Shown here piece by piece: positions 1-9,871 of a stretch of DNA of 64,000 nt. This DNA comes from Planctomycetota bacterium. Its GTDB lineage: Bacteria > Planctomycetota > UBA1135 > UBA2386. Numbering within the stretch: position 1 is the first letter of the stretch; each line of letters starts with the position of its first letter. The notes under the pieces were generated by a model that worked only from the letters and a program-made list of their open reading frames with translations, made no database searches and was not told where the DNA came from. Location: positions 1 through 64,000 of the forward strand of contig JAEUHT010000114.1 in the NCBI GenBank assembly GCA_016793265.1, in the 5' to 3' direction. The translations under genes were made by a program, and so were the position numbers.

Positions 1-692
1 TGATGACCCGCCACCTGTGCGACGCGAGCGAGGTCGTGCAGTACTGCGACACGCACAGCGGCACGCTCGCGACCCGGCCGGGCCAGATCAACCCGTACAA
101 GATGGGCGTCGAGCTGTTCCGCGACATCGAGGACCGCTGGAACAAGGGCCGCTTCGGCGCCGACTACCAGAACTGTGACGACCCGGAGACGCGGCGGCGC
201 TGGAACCGGCCGACCGGGCTGGGGCGACAGAAGGTGTTCGAGGTGCGGCGCATCTACAACGACGTCACCTTCATCGACGAGTTCGTGACGCCGGAGTTCG
301 CCGAGGACCAGAAGATGTTCGTCTACGGCCAGGATCCGCAGACCGGCCAGCTCGTCATCGTCGACCGCGACTACACCAAGGTGAAGCAGCAGCTGCTGGC
401 GGCCCTGACCAACTTCGGCAACCCGATCATCAAGGTCGTCGACGGCAACCACCAGAACCGCGGCGAGCTGTACCTCGCGCACGAGTGGGTCGGTGGCGAC
501 CTGCAGCTCGAGCAGGCGCAGATGACGCTGCAGGGGCTGTTCAAGCTGTGGCAGCGGCCCGTGCACATCGAGACCATCGAAGGTGGCAAGGGACGACTGC
601 TGAGCTTCGACGGCACCGCGTCGACCTCGCGTGAGGTGACGGCGAGTCATCCCGCGGTCGGGCGCGTCGCCGTCGGCAAGGCAGGTTCGTGA
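1..692 (+). CDS. SpoVR/YcgB-family protein, C-terminal part
   Basis: This is the last 229 or so residues of a SpoVR-family protein. The gene begins before the window, so the in-frame ATG at position 3 is probably internal; family members are usually about 500 residues. The conserved block NPYKMGVELFRDIEDRWNKG, followed by repeated charged and aromatic segments, is characteristic of the family. The family is named for spore cortex formation in Bacillus, but it occurs widely in non-spore-formers, often near PrkA and YeaH-like genes, and its biochemical role is unclear. The tail (STSREVTASHPAVG) looks poorly conserved. The stop overlaps the GTG start of the PAP2 gene by 4 nt, so the two are probably cotranscribed. 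Confidence 0.88.
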   Translation, partial: MTRHLCDASEVVQYCDTHSGTLATRPGQINPYKMGVELFRDIEDRWNKGRFGADYQNCDDPETRRRWNRPTGLGRQKVFEVRRIYNDVTFIDEFVTPEFAEDQKMFVYGQDPQTGQLVIVDRDYTKVKQQLLAALTNFGNPIIKVVDGNHQNRGELYLAHEWVGGDLQLEQAQMTLQGLFKLWQRPVHIETIEGGKGRLLSFDGTASTSREVTASHPAVGRVAVGKAGS

Positions 693-1582
693 CGCCGCGG
701 CCGACGATCGAACGGGTCTGGCTGACCTACCTCGGCTGCGTGCTGCTGATCGCCGGCCTGACGCCGGGTGGTGGCGGGCCCATGCACTCGGCCGGCAAGG
801 CCGCGCTGCTGCACGGCGGGCTCGCCGGGGTCATGCTCGCGGTCGGCTGGCTGGCGCGGCGAAGCGGCGCCGATGCGGTGCGGGCGCTGCGGGCGCTGCT
901 GGCGCTCGCCGCGCTGCCGGCGGTGTTCTCGGCCTTGTGCTGGTTGCTGCCCGGGGTGCATCCGGAGCCGTTCGAATACCGCTGGCTCGCGCTCGACCGG
1001 GCCGTGTTCGGCGACGACGTGGCGCGGCTGGTCGACGGCTGGCTGTCGCCGTGGCTGGTGGAAGGGCTGCAGCTCATCTACGCGTCGTTCTACGGCCTCG
1101 CCATCGCCGCGGTGCTCGGCGCCGGCCTCGGCGCCGGTCGGGCGGCGTTCGATCGCGCCATGCTGCAGGTCGTCGGCGGCTTCCTCGTCAGCTACCTCGG
1201 CTACCTGCTGGTGCCGACGCTGGCGCCGAAGCTCGTGCTGGCGCACGCGTCGCCACCGGTCGGCCTGTGGCTGACGCCGTTGCTGCAACAGACCATCGAC
1301 GCCGGCGAACTCAACCCGTGGGACTGCTTCCCGAGCGGCCACACCATGCTGACGATCGTCGCGCTGGTTTGCCTGTGGCGCTGGAACCGGCGCTGGTTCC
1401 GCTGGCTCGTGGTGCCCGGGGGGCTGCTGATCCTGAGCACCGTGCTGCTGCGTTACCACTGGGTGATCGACGTCGTCGCCGGCGCCGTGCTGGCGGCGGC
1501 CTCGATCCGGTGGTGCGACCGACTCGCCGATCGTGACGGCTGGCCGCGCGCCGAGCGCGGCGGCGTGCTCACGCCAGGGTGA
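689..1582 (+). CDS. PAP2-family membrane phosphatase
   Basis: This is a 297-residue integral membrane protein of the PAP2 (phosphatidic acid phosphatase type 2) superfamily, which removes phosphate from or exchanges head groups on lipid phosphates. Visible are about six hydrophobic segments, the central motif CFPSGHTM (PSGH) and the downstream motif LRYHWVIDVVAG, whose His and Asp complete the active site. The layout resembles the inositol-phosphorylceramide-synthase-like branch rather than small soluble acid phosphatases; the lipid substrate cannot be told. It starts at GTG 689, overlapping the SpoVR-family stop in a GTGA arrangement. Its last 14 nt overlap the 3' end of the convergent gene on the other strand, leaving no room for a separate terminator. 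Confidence 0.85.
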   Translation: MTPRPTIERVWLTYLGCVLLIAGLTPGGGGPMHSAGKAALLHGGLAGVMLAVGWLARRSGADAVRALRALLALAALPAVFSALCWLLPGVHPEPFEYRWLALDRAVFGDDVARLVDGWLSPWLVEGLQLIYASFYGLAIAAVLGAGLGAGRAAFDRAMLQVVGGFLVSYLGYLLVPTLAPKLVLAHASPPVGLWLTPLLQQTIDAGELNPWDCFPSGHTMLTIVALVCLWRWNRRWFRWLVVPGGLLILSTVLLRYHWVIDVVAGAVLAAASIRWCDRLADRDGWPRAERGGVLTPG

Positions 1583-3410
1583 ACCAGGTGCCGTCCGGTG
1601 TCTGCACCAGCGGGTCGCGGCCCAGCAGCTCGCCGAGGCAGTCGGCGAACTCGGCCAGCTCGGGGCGGGCGCGCAGCACGTCGTCGACCGTCACCGGCCC
1701 GCCGGCGTCGCGCATCGCCTGGCGCGCCTGCCGCACCACGTTCTGCGCCAGCGCCAGATCCTGGTGGGCGACCAGCAGCCCCGGCAGCACCTCGAACGGG
1801 CCGTTGCGGCGCAGCACGTCGGCCAGCAACTCGGGCGTCAACCAGTCGCCGCCGAGGTCGCTGCGATCGACCGCGGCCTTGAGCGCGCTCGCCGGCGCGT
1901 AGCCGGCGCGGTCCTGCAGCTCCTGGGTGACGAGCTGCAGCAGCCGGCGCATGCGCTCGGCGTTGAACGGGTAGTTCGACAGCGTGTCGATGCGATCGGG
2001 CGCGGGCTGCACGAACAGGCGGTTGTGCCGCAGCAGGCGTTCGACGAGCCGGCGGTTGGCGGCGGGTTGGTTCTCCAGGAAGCGGCCGAGCACGACGTCG
2101 CCGGCGGCGCGGCGGAAGTCCTGCAGCAGCTGCTCCATGACGCGGGAGCGGTTGTGGGTCGCGGCGCAGGCGTCGCCGCGGCCGAGCAGGCGCACGCGCG
2201 GGTCGGCGCCGAGGCGGTCGAGCACGAGGTGCTCGGTGCGGTCGTCGTCGCGTTCACGCAGCAGGTCCGCCACGTGCTGCCGGCCGCCGGTGGTGGCGAT
2301 CTGGCGGGCGATACGATCGACGATCGGCATCACCGCCGCCAGTTCGTGCTGGTGCCAGCAACGCAGCGACCAGAGGTCGGCACCGAGATGCACGAAGGCA
2401 TCGCTCCGCTGCAGGTGGCGGCGCAGCGTCGCCTCCCCGGCGAAGCGGAACCGCTCGCGGTAGGCGAAGCGCAGGTCGGCGAGCGGCATCGGGCCGCCGT
2501 GTTCGCGCAGGATCTCGACCAGGCGCGCCGCCGGCCGCAGCGGGTCGGCAGCGGCGACCTCGCCGAGCCCGGCGTCGAGCTCGATGGCGACGTGCAGCTC
2601 GCGGCGCAGCACGTGCTGCAGCAGCCCGCGCGGCGTGTCGACGCCGTGTTGGTGCAGTTCGGCCAGGAGCACGTCGAGCGGCAGCGGCAGGCGGTGCTGG
2701 GGCACCAGCGCCGGCAAGGTGCGCAACAGCTGACGGAAGCGGCGCGGCGGCAGGCCGCACAACACGCCGTCGTGCAGGTGTACGTCGCCGGGCAGGCAGA
2801 AGGCGGCCACCCGCAGGCCGAGTTCCTGGTCGTTGCCGCCGGCGGTCAGCACCTGCAGCAGCGTGCCCTTGGCGGCCTGGAACGGGTGCAGCACGCCGTC
2901 GAACGCCGCCAGTTCGCGCGTGACCTCCTCGCGCAGGCGCGACAGCAGGGCGCCGGCCCGTTCGCGCAGCCGGTCGCGTTGGCGGTCGAGGCGGTTGTCG
3001 AGTTCGCGCAGCTCGACGCCGTGGTGGCGGGCCAGCTCGGGGCGCGTCGGCGGCGGCGCGTCGAAGCCGAGCGCTTCGCCCAGCAGGGCGCGGCCGTCGT
3101 CGTCGAGCGGGCCGAGCAGGTGGGCGCGCACGGTGGCGAAGTCGAGCGTCGCGGGCTCGGCGAACTGACGCAGGCCGTCCTGCAGCACCCGGTCGAGCGC
3201 GTCGCGGATCGCCGTCGCGGTGGCGTCGTCGAGCTGCTGCTGGCGCGTGTGCAGCAGGTCGCCGACGGTCAGCAGCGAAGCGGCGGTCAACCTGGCGGTG
3301 AGGTCCGCCGCCAGCACCTTGGCCAGCGGCAACGCCAGCAGCGCGGCCGGCAGCAGGCGGTCGGCGGCGGGTGTCGGCAGGGCCTTCGTGGCGCGGCGGG
3401 TGCGGGTCAT
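1569..3410 (-). CDS. Multi-winged-helix protein with alpha-CTD-like and sigma-4-like N-terminus
   Basis: This is a soluble 613-residue protein not matched to a named family. Residues 20-65 look like the helix-hairpin-helix of the RNA polymerase alpha C-terminal domain (LTAASLLTVGDLLHTR). Residues about 120-170 look like a sigma region 4 helix-turn-helix followed by a long helix (PELARHHGVELRELDNRLDR). The C-terminal half contains about four winged-helix-like modules. Each has a helical part with small hydrophobic spacing and ends in a beta-wing of the type LGADLWSL, VRLLGRGDAC or VQTPDGTWFTLA, somewhat like HARE-HTH domains. No catalytic motif is seen, so a DNA-binding or transcription-related role is inferred. 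The ATG overlaps the preceding stop (ATGA); it is third in an operon behind two exported proteins, an odd setting for a regulator. Confidence 0.6.
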   Translation of the reverse strand: MTRTRRATKALPTPAADRLLPAALLALPLAKVLAADLTARLTAASLLTVGDLLHTRQQQLDDATATAIRDALDRVLQDGLRQFAEPATLDFATVRAHLLGPLDDDGRALLGEALGFDAPPPTRPELARHHGVELRELDNRLDRQRDRLRERAGALLSRLREEVTRELAAFDGVLHPFQAAKGTLLQVLTAGGNDQELGLRVAAFCLPGDVHLHDGVLCGLPPRRFRQLLRTLPALVPQHRLPLPLDVLLAELHQHGVDTPRGLLQHVLRRELHVAIELDAGLGEVAAADPLRPAARLVEILREHGGPMPLADLRFAYRERFRFAGEATLRRHLQRSDAFVHLGADLWSLRCWHQHELAAVMPIVDRIARQIATTGGRQHVADLLRERDDDRTEHLVLDRLGADPRVRLLGRGDACAATHNRSRVMEQLLQDFRRAAGDVVLGRFLENQPAANRRLVERLLRHNRLFVQPAPDRIDTLSNYPFNAERMRRLLQLVTQELQDRAGYAPASALKAAVDRSDLGGDWLTPELLADVLRRNGPFEVLPGLLVAHQDLALAQNVVRQARQAMRDAGGPVTVDDVLRARPELAEFADCLGELLGRDPLVQTPDGTWFTLA

Positions 3411-4405
3411 TTGCGATCGGGTCGGACCACGCGCAAGGGGCGCGGTCGGTCGTGGCGGTTCTGGGCCAGTTCGAGCACCGGCGCCGGCACCAGCGGCGCC
3501 AGCTCGGCGGGGCGCAGGCCGGCGGCGAGCAGGCCCGCGGTCAACGTCAACTGCACCCGCGGGTGCGGCGCCGCCAGCAGCAGGCGCTGCAGCGCCGGGC
3601 GGGCGTGTTCGGGCGGCAGTTCGGCCAACAGCTCGGCGGCGCGTTGCACCCGCTGGTCGTCGCGGTCGACGTGCAGCGGCAGCCGCGTCGCCACGGCCAG
3701 GGTGCCGCCGCGCGCGAGGCCGCGCCGCAGCAGCGCCGCCTGGTCGTCGCGCGGGGTGTCGAGGTAGATGGGCAGGCAGGCGTCGAGGCTGGCGTCGTCG
3801 CCGAGCCTCGCCAGCACCTCGACCAGCGGCGCGGTGCGCGTGCTGCCGCGGCGCACGGCGTCGCCGAGGGCGGTGGTGATGGCGGCGCGCTGCGGCGAAC
3901 CGAGGCTCAGCTGCGGCAGCGTGCTGAGCGCCTGGGCGGCGTCGTCGGCGACGCGCGGGGCGTCGGCGGCGAGGCCGGCGGTGAGCACGGCCGCGCGTGC
4001 GGCGGCGTCGGGCGCGGCCAGCAGCGCCGACACATGGGCCACGACCGCCGCTGCCGCCGGCAGCACGCCGCGGGCGCCGCCGAGCGGGTGCAGCGTCTGG
4101 CCGGTGCGGCGCAGGAACAAGAGCCGTTCGTCGCCGATCTGCAGCGCGAACAGGCTGCGGCCGCAGCAGGCGCCGGCCGGCTCGAGCAGCTCGAAGGTCG
4201 CCGCGGCGGTGCCCTTCAGCACCTGCACGCTGGCGAACTGCATGCGGTGCCACTGCGGCGACGGGTCGGTGGCGGCGACGACGGTCGCGCGCACGACGAG
4301 GTCGGCGCGTTCGGCCAGGGCCGCGAGCGTGCTGCCGGCGTCCTGGGCCGCGGCGCGGCCGAGGGTCGACAGGGTCAGGAGAACGGTGCCGAGATGACGC
4401 TTCAC
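3407..4405 (-). CDS. Secreted HEAT-like protein with TIMP/NTR-like N-terminus
   Basis: This is a 332-residue exported protein of unknown function. The GTG start at 4405 is followed by a basic n-region and a hydrophobic core ending AAAQ, a typical signal peptide. Residues 30-110 (ADLVVRATVVAA ... VQVLKGT ... ACCGRSLF ... DERLLFLRR) resemble secreted domains of the tissue-inhibitor/netrin type, which start 'ADLVV.G.V' and contain 'VLKG'. This is a pattern match, not a firm assignment. The rest is alpha-helical, Ala/Leu-rich and repeat-like, consistent with HEAT-type repeats. GTGA and ATGA overlaps tie it to the metallopeptidase upstream and the winged-helix protein downstream. Confidence 0.6.
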   Translation of the reverse strand: MKRHLGTVLLTLSTLGRAAAQDAGSTLAALAERADLVVRATVVAATDPSPQWHRMQFASVQVLKGTAAATFELLEPAGACCGRSLFALQIGDERLLFLRRTGQTLHPLGGARGVLPAAAAVVAHVSALLAAPDAAARAAVLTAGLAADAPRVADDAAQALSTLPQLSLGSPQRAAITTALGDAVRRGSTRTAPLVEVLARLGDDASLDACLPIYLDTPRDDQAALLRRGLARGGTLAVATRLPLHVDRDDQRVQRAAELLAELPPEHARPALQRLLLAAPHPRVQLTLTAGLLAAGLRPAELAPLVPAPVLELAQNRHDRPRPLRVVRPDRK

Positions 4406-7392
4406 TTGAGGATCACCCTCTGTCGCAGGTAGGCCAGGTCGAGGTCGCGGAAGCCGTAGTCGAGCGTCGTCATCGCCTCGTAACCGACCGACGGCGCCAT
4501 CACCTCGGCGGCGTCGGCATAACTGTCGTGCAGCGACGAATCGCCGAACAGGCCGCTCGGCATGGCGCCCGGGGCGACGAGGCCGATCGAATGGCCGGTC
4601 TCGTGCGCGAGGATGATGCCGATGACCGCCGCCCAGTCGTCGCAGGCGCTCATCACCGTCTGCCAGCGCGCGCGCTGCGTGCTGTTGGCGGCGGCGTAGT
4701 CGAAATCGGCGCGCAGCACCTGGGCGTCGCCGGCGGCGCTGCCGGCCGGCGTGCCGCCCATGGCGGCGCAGAGCGGCTTGAAGCGCTGCGCGAACTGCGT
4801 CAGGTACGACGGATAGACCTGCTGATGGATGCGGGTCTGGTAGAGCCACATCTCGCCGGGGAACACGCCGAGCCCGGGGGAGGTGGCGGTATTGCGTTCG
4901 GCGGGGTTGCCGTTGCGATAGTCGTAGTAGGCGCGGCCGAGCACGCCCGTGCTCTCGTCGCCGTAGACGCGCGTGCGGCTGCCTTCGGGGTCGTAGCCGC
5001 CGAGCGCCATCTGGGTGTGGGCGAGCGCGATCGGCTGCCGCGTCGAGAAGCGCACCATCACCGAGTCGGCGTCGAGCGGTTCGCCGCGGTCGCCGCGCCG
5101 ATACATGCGGTTGGCCTGGGCGAGCATGGCGTCGAGCAGCACCTTGCGCAGCCAGGTGTTGGTGCCGGCCGGATCGCCTTCGCTGGCGAGGCCCAGCCGC
5201 AGCAGGTCGTCGTCGAAGTCGGTGCGGCCGTTGCCGTCGCGGTCGAGGTCGGTGCGCACCCAGACGATCTGCGTGCGTGGGAACGGCAGCGCCGCCCCGG
5301 CGAGGTCGCTGACGGTGAAGGTCAACGTCGCCGCGCTGCCGAGGTTGCCGGCGATGTCGCGACCGCGCACGAGCAGGGTCCAGGAGCCGGCCGTCAGCGG
5401 TTGGTTGCCCGGCACCCGCACCTGCAGGCCGTCGTAGGCGATCGTCGCCGCGGCGAGCAGCGCTTCGGCCCCGGGCGCGCTGCCGTTGCCCTGCAGCAGG
5501 ACCTCGATCGAGCCCATGTCGCAGAGCTGGTTGCCGTAGTCGTAGGCGCTGACGTCGATCGTGAAGCCGCTCGGCGGCACGTTGAGGCCGCTGGCGCGCG
5601 ACGCGCTGATGCCGTTGATCGTCGCCGTCAGCGTCGGCGGCACCACGTCGGCGCTGTTGCCGGTGCGGAAGCGCGAGGTCTGGTCGCTGCTCAGCCAGTT
5701 GCCGCTGACGCGGCGGGCCCCTTGGTCGCCGCCGCGCACCCGCAGCCGGTAGTAGGCCAGCGGCGCGGTCGGCGTCGTCGGCTGGAAGGTGGCGACCCGG
5801 TTGTCGGCGCGCAGCGTCCAAGCGCCCGGCAGCGGGTTCCACAGGTCGTCACACAGCTGCAGCGTGTCGCCGCCCAGCGTGCTGGCGTCCATCGCGGCGT
5901 CGAACACGACGCTGACGTGACCGCCCGGCGCGACGCCGACGGCGCCGTCGGGCGGGAACAGCAGCGCGCGCGGTTGCCCGGCGTCCCCCGAGGTGGTGAA
6001 GGTGATCGTGCGGTCGGCCGCGAGCACGTTGCCGGCGACGTCGTGCAGGCCGTCCTGGCCGGAGCGCAGCGTCAGCACGCACAGCGACGACACCGGCAGG
6101 CTCAACACCGGCGTCACGCGCACGGTGTTGCCGCCGGTGAGCTCGACCACCGCGGCCCACGGTTCGCCGGCGGCGGTCAGGGTCACGCTGTCGGTGTCGA
6201 CGAAGGCCGCGTCGAGCGCCTCGTCGAAGGTCGCCGTCAGCGTGGCGGTGCCCGGCACGCGGCTCTCGCCGTCGCCCGGCGAGCTCGCCGCCAGCGTCGG
6301 CGCCACCACGTCGCTGCCGGTGGTGAAGTTGAGCGTCTGGGTCGCGGTCAGGGAGTTGCCGCTGACGTCGGTGGCGGCGGCGTCGCCGAGCAGGAAGCTC
6401 AGCGAGTAGGCGCGGTTCGCCGCCAGCGTGGTGGTGGGCACCAGGCGCAGCGAACGCTGGTCCAGCGTGGCGTCGATGCCGAAGGCCACCACGCCGCCGT
6501 ACTGGTCGACGAACGACAGCGACGACGCCTCGACCGTGGCGGGGTCCATCGACTCGTCGAAGGTGATGGTCGGCTGCAGCAGCGGCGAGCGGCCGGTGCT
6601 GCCGTTCGCCGGCCAGACCGCGGTGACACTCGGCTGCGCCACGTCGGCCTGGGTCGTGAACGACGTCAGCGAGGCCTGCGCCAGCGTATTGCCGGCGCGG
6701 TCGGCGACCTGCGTGCCCAGCACCAGCGTGAAGTAGCGGTTGCCGGGCAGGTCGGCGTGCGGGTCGAGCGTGACGGTGTTGCCGTCGACGCGCAGCTCGG
6801 CCGGGTAGCGCCCGTTGAAGACGTCGCGCAGGTAACACGACGTCGCCGTCACCGAGGCGGCGTTGATGCGCTCGTCGAAGGTCCAGGTGAACGTGCGCGT
6901 GCGGCTCTGGCCGCTGCTGCCGGCGACGACGTCGACGGCGGTCAGCGACGGCGGCGTGGCGTCGAAGGTGCGGAAGGTGAAGGTGACCGTGCGGTCGAGG
7001 ATGCGGCCGTTCTGGTCGCTGGTCAGCGGCGACAGCTGGAACGTGTAGTCGGTCTCGGGCGCGAGCGGCGAGGTCGGGCGGAACGACACGCGGCCGCCGC
7101 TGCCGCGGGCGAAGCTGCCGGGCACGTCGGTGTCGCTGCCGTCGGCGCGCAGCCAGGTGTCCTCGTCGGCGAAGGTCTCCAGCGCCATGGTGGCGTCGAA
7201 TTCGAGCACCAGCACGGCGTCTACCGACACCTGCACGGCGTCGGCGGCAGGAGAATGGCCGAGCAGCGACACCACGCCGAAGTTGGACTCGGCGGTGCCG
7301 CCGCTGAAGCCGGCGCTGCCGCCGCCGCCGCCGCCACAGGCTGCGGCGAGGCCCATCAGGCCTGTGGCGGCCCACTTGCACTTGCTTGCCAT
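4402..7392 (-). CDS. Lipoprotein with SbsA-type Ig-like repeats and a zinc metallopeptidase domain
   Basis: This is a 996-residue surface or periplasmic lipoprotein. The signal peptide ends at lipobox LAAAC (Cys19), followed by a Gly-rich linker. About five tandem Ig-like domains of the SbsA/Big_5 type follow (repeats of 'P.L....P..G......TITFDE.MD ... TFTT'), then one more Ig-like module. A dockerin/EF-hand-like calcium loop (DLDRDGNGRTDFDDD) lies near residue 730. The C-terminal 250 residues carry the zinc protease motif HETGHSIG at 930-937, fitting HExxHxxG with further metal ligands downstream. Start ATG 7392 is supported by GGGGAGGA about 9 nt upstream. It probably degrades or binds extracellular polymer; the substrate is unknown. 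First gene of a three-gene operon. Confidence 0.8.
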   Translation of the reverse strand: MASKCKWAATGLMGLAAACGGGGGGSAGFSGGTAESNFGVVSLLGHSPAADAVQVSVDAVLVLEFDATMALETFADEDTWLRADGSDTDVPGSFARGSGGRVSFRPTSPLAPETDYTFQLSPLTSDQNGRILDRTVTFTFRTFDATPPSLTAVDVVAGSSGQSRTRTFTWTFDERINAASVTATSCYLRDVFNGRYPAELRVDGNTVTLDPHADLPGNRYFTLVLGTQVADRAGNTLAQASLTSFTTQADVAQPSVTAVWPANGSTGRSPLLQPTITFDESMDPATVEASSLSFVDQYGGVVAFGIDATLDQRSLRLVPTTTLAANRAYSLSFLLGDAAATDVSGNSLTATQTLNFTTGSDVVAPTLAASSPGDGESRVPGTATLTATFDEALDAAFVDTDSVTLTAAGEPWAAVVELTGGNTVRVTPVLSLPVSSLCVLTLRSGQDGLHDVAGNVLAADRTITFTTSGDAGQPRALLFPPDGAVGVAPGGHVSVVFDAAMDASTLGGDTLQLCDDLWNPLPGAWTLRADNRVATFQPTTPTAPLAYYRLRVRGGDQGARRVSGNWLSSDQTSRFRTGNSADVVPPTLTATINGISASRASGLNVPPSGFTIDVSAYDYGNQLCDMGSIEVLLQGNGSAPGAEALLAAATIAYDGLQVRVPGNQPLTAGSWTLLVRGRDIAGNLGSAATLTFTVSDLAGAALPFPRTQIVWVRTDLDRDGNGRTDFDDDLLRLGLASEGDPAGTNTWLRKVLLDAMLAQANRMYRRGDRGEPLDADSVMVRFSTRQPIALAHTQMALGGYDPEGSRTRVYGDESTGVLGRAYYDYRNGNPAERNTATSPGLGVFPGEMWLYQTRIHQQVYPSYLTQFAQRFKPLCAAMGGTPAGSAAGDAQVLRADFDYAAANSTQRARWQTVMSACDDWAAVIGIILAHETGHSIGLVAPGAMPSGLFGDSSLHDSYADAAEVMAPSVGYEAMTTLDYGFRDLDLAYLRQRVILK

Positions 7393-7580
7393 TCCCAGTT
7401 GTCCTCCCCGGTTGCGTGCCCAGCATCGTCTGGAGCCGCGGCCGCTGCTTAGTCTCGCGATGGGGCTTTGTGGGTAGCCCCGTGGCATCGGCGCCACGCG
7501 GAACGCTGCGTTCTCCGACGAACGCGTGCAGAACGGCGTCGTGGCTTTCGACAGTCGCGCGGTCGATGCCGCGCCGGCGC

Positions 7581-8861
<1,281 letters not shown>

Positions 8862-8864
8862 GGC

Positions 8865-9836
8865 TCAGAGCACCTCGGGGTTGACCGCGTGGTGTGGCCG
8901 TTCGCCGGTCAGCACGGCAACGCAGTCGCGCGCCGCCAGCGCGCACATCAGGCTGCGCACGCTGGTCACCGCGCTGCCGACGTGCGGCAGCAGCACGACG
9001 TTCGGCAGCGCCAGCAGCTCGGCGGGCACCTGCGGCTCGGCGGCGAAGACGTCGAGGCCGGCGCCGGCGATCAGGCCCTCTTCGAGCGCCGCGATCAGCG
9101 CCCGTTCGTCGACGACGGCGCCGCGGGCGGTGTTGATCAGGAACGCGCTGCGCTTCATCGCGCAGAGCTGCTCGACGCCGATCAGGTGGTGGGTGTCGGC
9201 CGTGCTCGGCACGTGCAGCGAGACGAAGTCGCTCTCGCGCAACAGCAGGTCGAGCGGCACCCGGAGGGCGCCGAGTCCGGTCTCGACGTCGGCCGGCGGC
9301 GCGCTGCGGTTGCAGTAGAGCACGCGCATGCCGAAGCCGCGGGCGCGGCGCGCCACCGCCTGGCCGATGCGGCCGAAGCCGACGATGCCGAGCGTGCGGC
9401 CGTGCACGTCGGCGCCGCACAGCAGGTCGACCTCCCAGCGCCGCCACAGCCCCGCGCGCAGGAAACGCTCCGCCTCAGGCAGCCGGCGCGCCACCGCCAG
9501 CAGCAGGGCGAAGGTGAGATCGGCGGTGGCTTCGGTCAGCACGCCCGGCGTATTGGTGACGACGATGCGGCGGGCGGTCGCGGCGGCGACGTCGATGTTG
9601 TCGACGCCGACGGCGATCTGGCTGATCACGCGCAGCTGCGGCGCCGCCGCCAGCGTCGCCGCGTGCAGCGGGTCGGTGAGCTGGCAGACGACGCCGTGGG
9701 CGTGCTGCAGGCGCTTCTGCAGCCGGGCCTCGTCGAGCACCTCGTGGCTGTCCTGGTAGTCGACGACACAGTGTTCCTGCAGGATCGGGATCGTCGCCGG
9801 ATAGACGTGGCGGGTCACCAGCACGCGCGGCTTCAT
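8865..9836 (-). CDS. D-2-hydroxyacid dehydrogenase (probable glyoxylate/hydroxypyruvate reductase)
   Basis: This is a 323-residue NAD(P)-dependent D-isomer 2-hydroxyacid dehydrogenase. The Rossmann motif is GIVGFGRIGQ. Catalytic residues are visible as Arg in NTARGAVVDE, Glu in FAAEPQVP and His in LLPHVGSA. The N-terminal substrate domain has ISQIAVGVDNID. Length and motifs fit glyoxylate/hydroxypyruvate reductases; the adjoining glycerate kinase supports D-glycerate as the product (inference). Start ATG 9836 has no Shine-Dalgarno, but a -10-like TACCGT lies 9 nt upstream, so the mRNA may be nearly leaderless. Confidence 0.88.
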   Translation of the reverse strand: MKPRVLVTRHVYPATIPILQEHCVVDYQDSHEVLDEARLQKRLQHAHGVVCQLTDPLHAATLAAAPQLRVISQIAVGVDNIDVAAATARRIVVTNTPGVLTEATADLTFALLLAVARRLPEAERFLRAGLWRRWEVDLLCGADVHGRTLGIVGFGRIGQAVARRARGFGMRVLYCNRSAPPADVETGLGALRVPLDLLLRESDFVSLHVPSTADTHHLIGVEQLCAMKRSAFLINTARGAVVDERALIAALEEGLIAGAGLDVFAAEPQVPAELLALPNVVLLPHVGSAVTSVRSLMCALAARDCVAVLTGERPHHAVNPEVL

Positions 9837-9845
9837 GGCCGGTGC

Positions 9846-9851
9846 ACGGTA
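9846..9851 (-). promoter_or_regulatory. Candidate -10 hexamer of the hydroxyacid dehydrogenase gene
   Basis: TACCGT on the minus strand, 9 nt before ATG 9836. No -35 element or Shine-Dalgarno is obvious. It belongs to the recurrent TAnnnT pattern described under findings. Confidence 0.4.
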
Positions 9852-9871
9852 GCGGGGCGGCGGCGTGGCGC

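Noticed and set aside
1533-3767. Open frame of 744 codons on the plus strand
   Set aside because: It lies antisense to the winged-helix gene and has the Gln/Arg/Ala-rich composition of frame shadows in GC-rich DNA; no domain is visible.
3997-7452. Open frame of 1151 codons on the plus strand
   Set aside because: It is antisense to the Ig-repeat metallopeptidase and HEAT-like genes, low in complexity (RRR/GGG/HHH runs) and has no motif.
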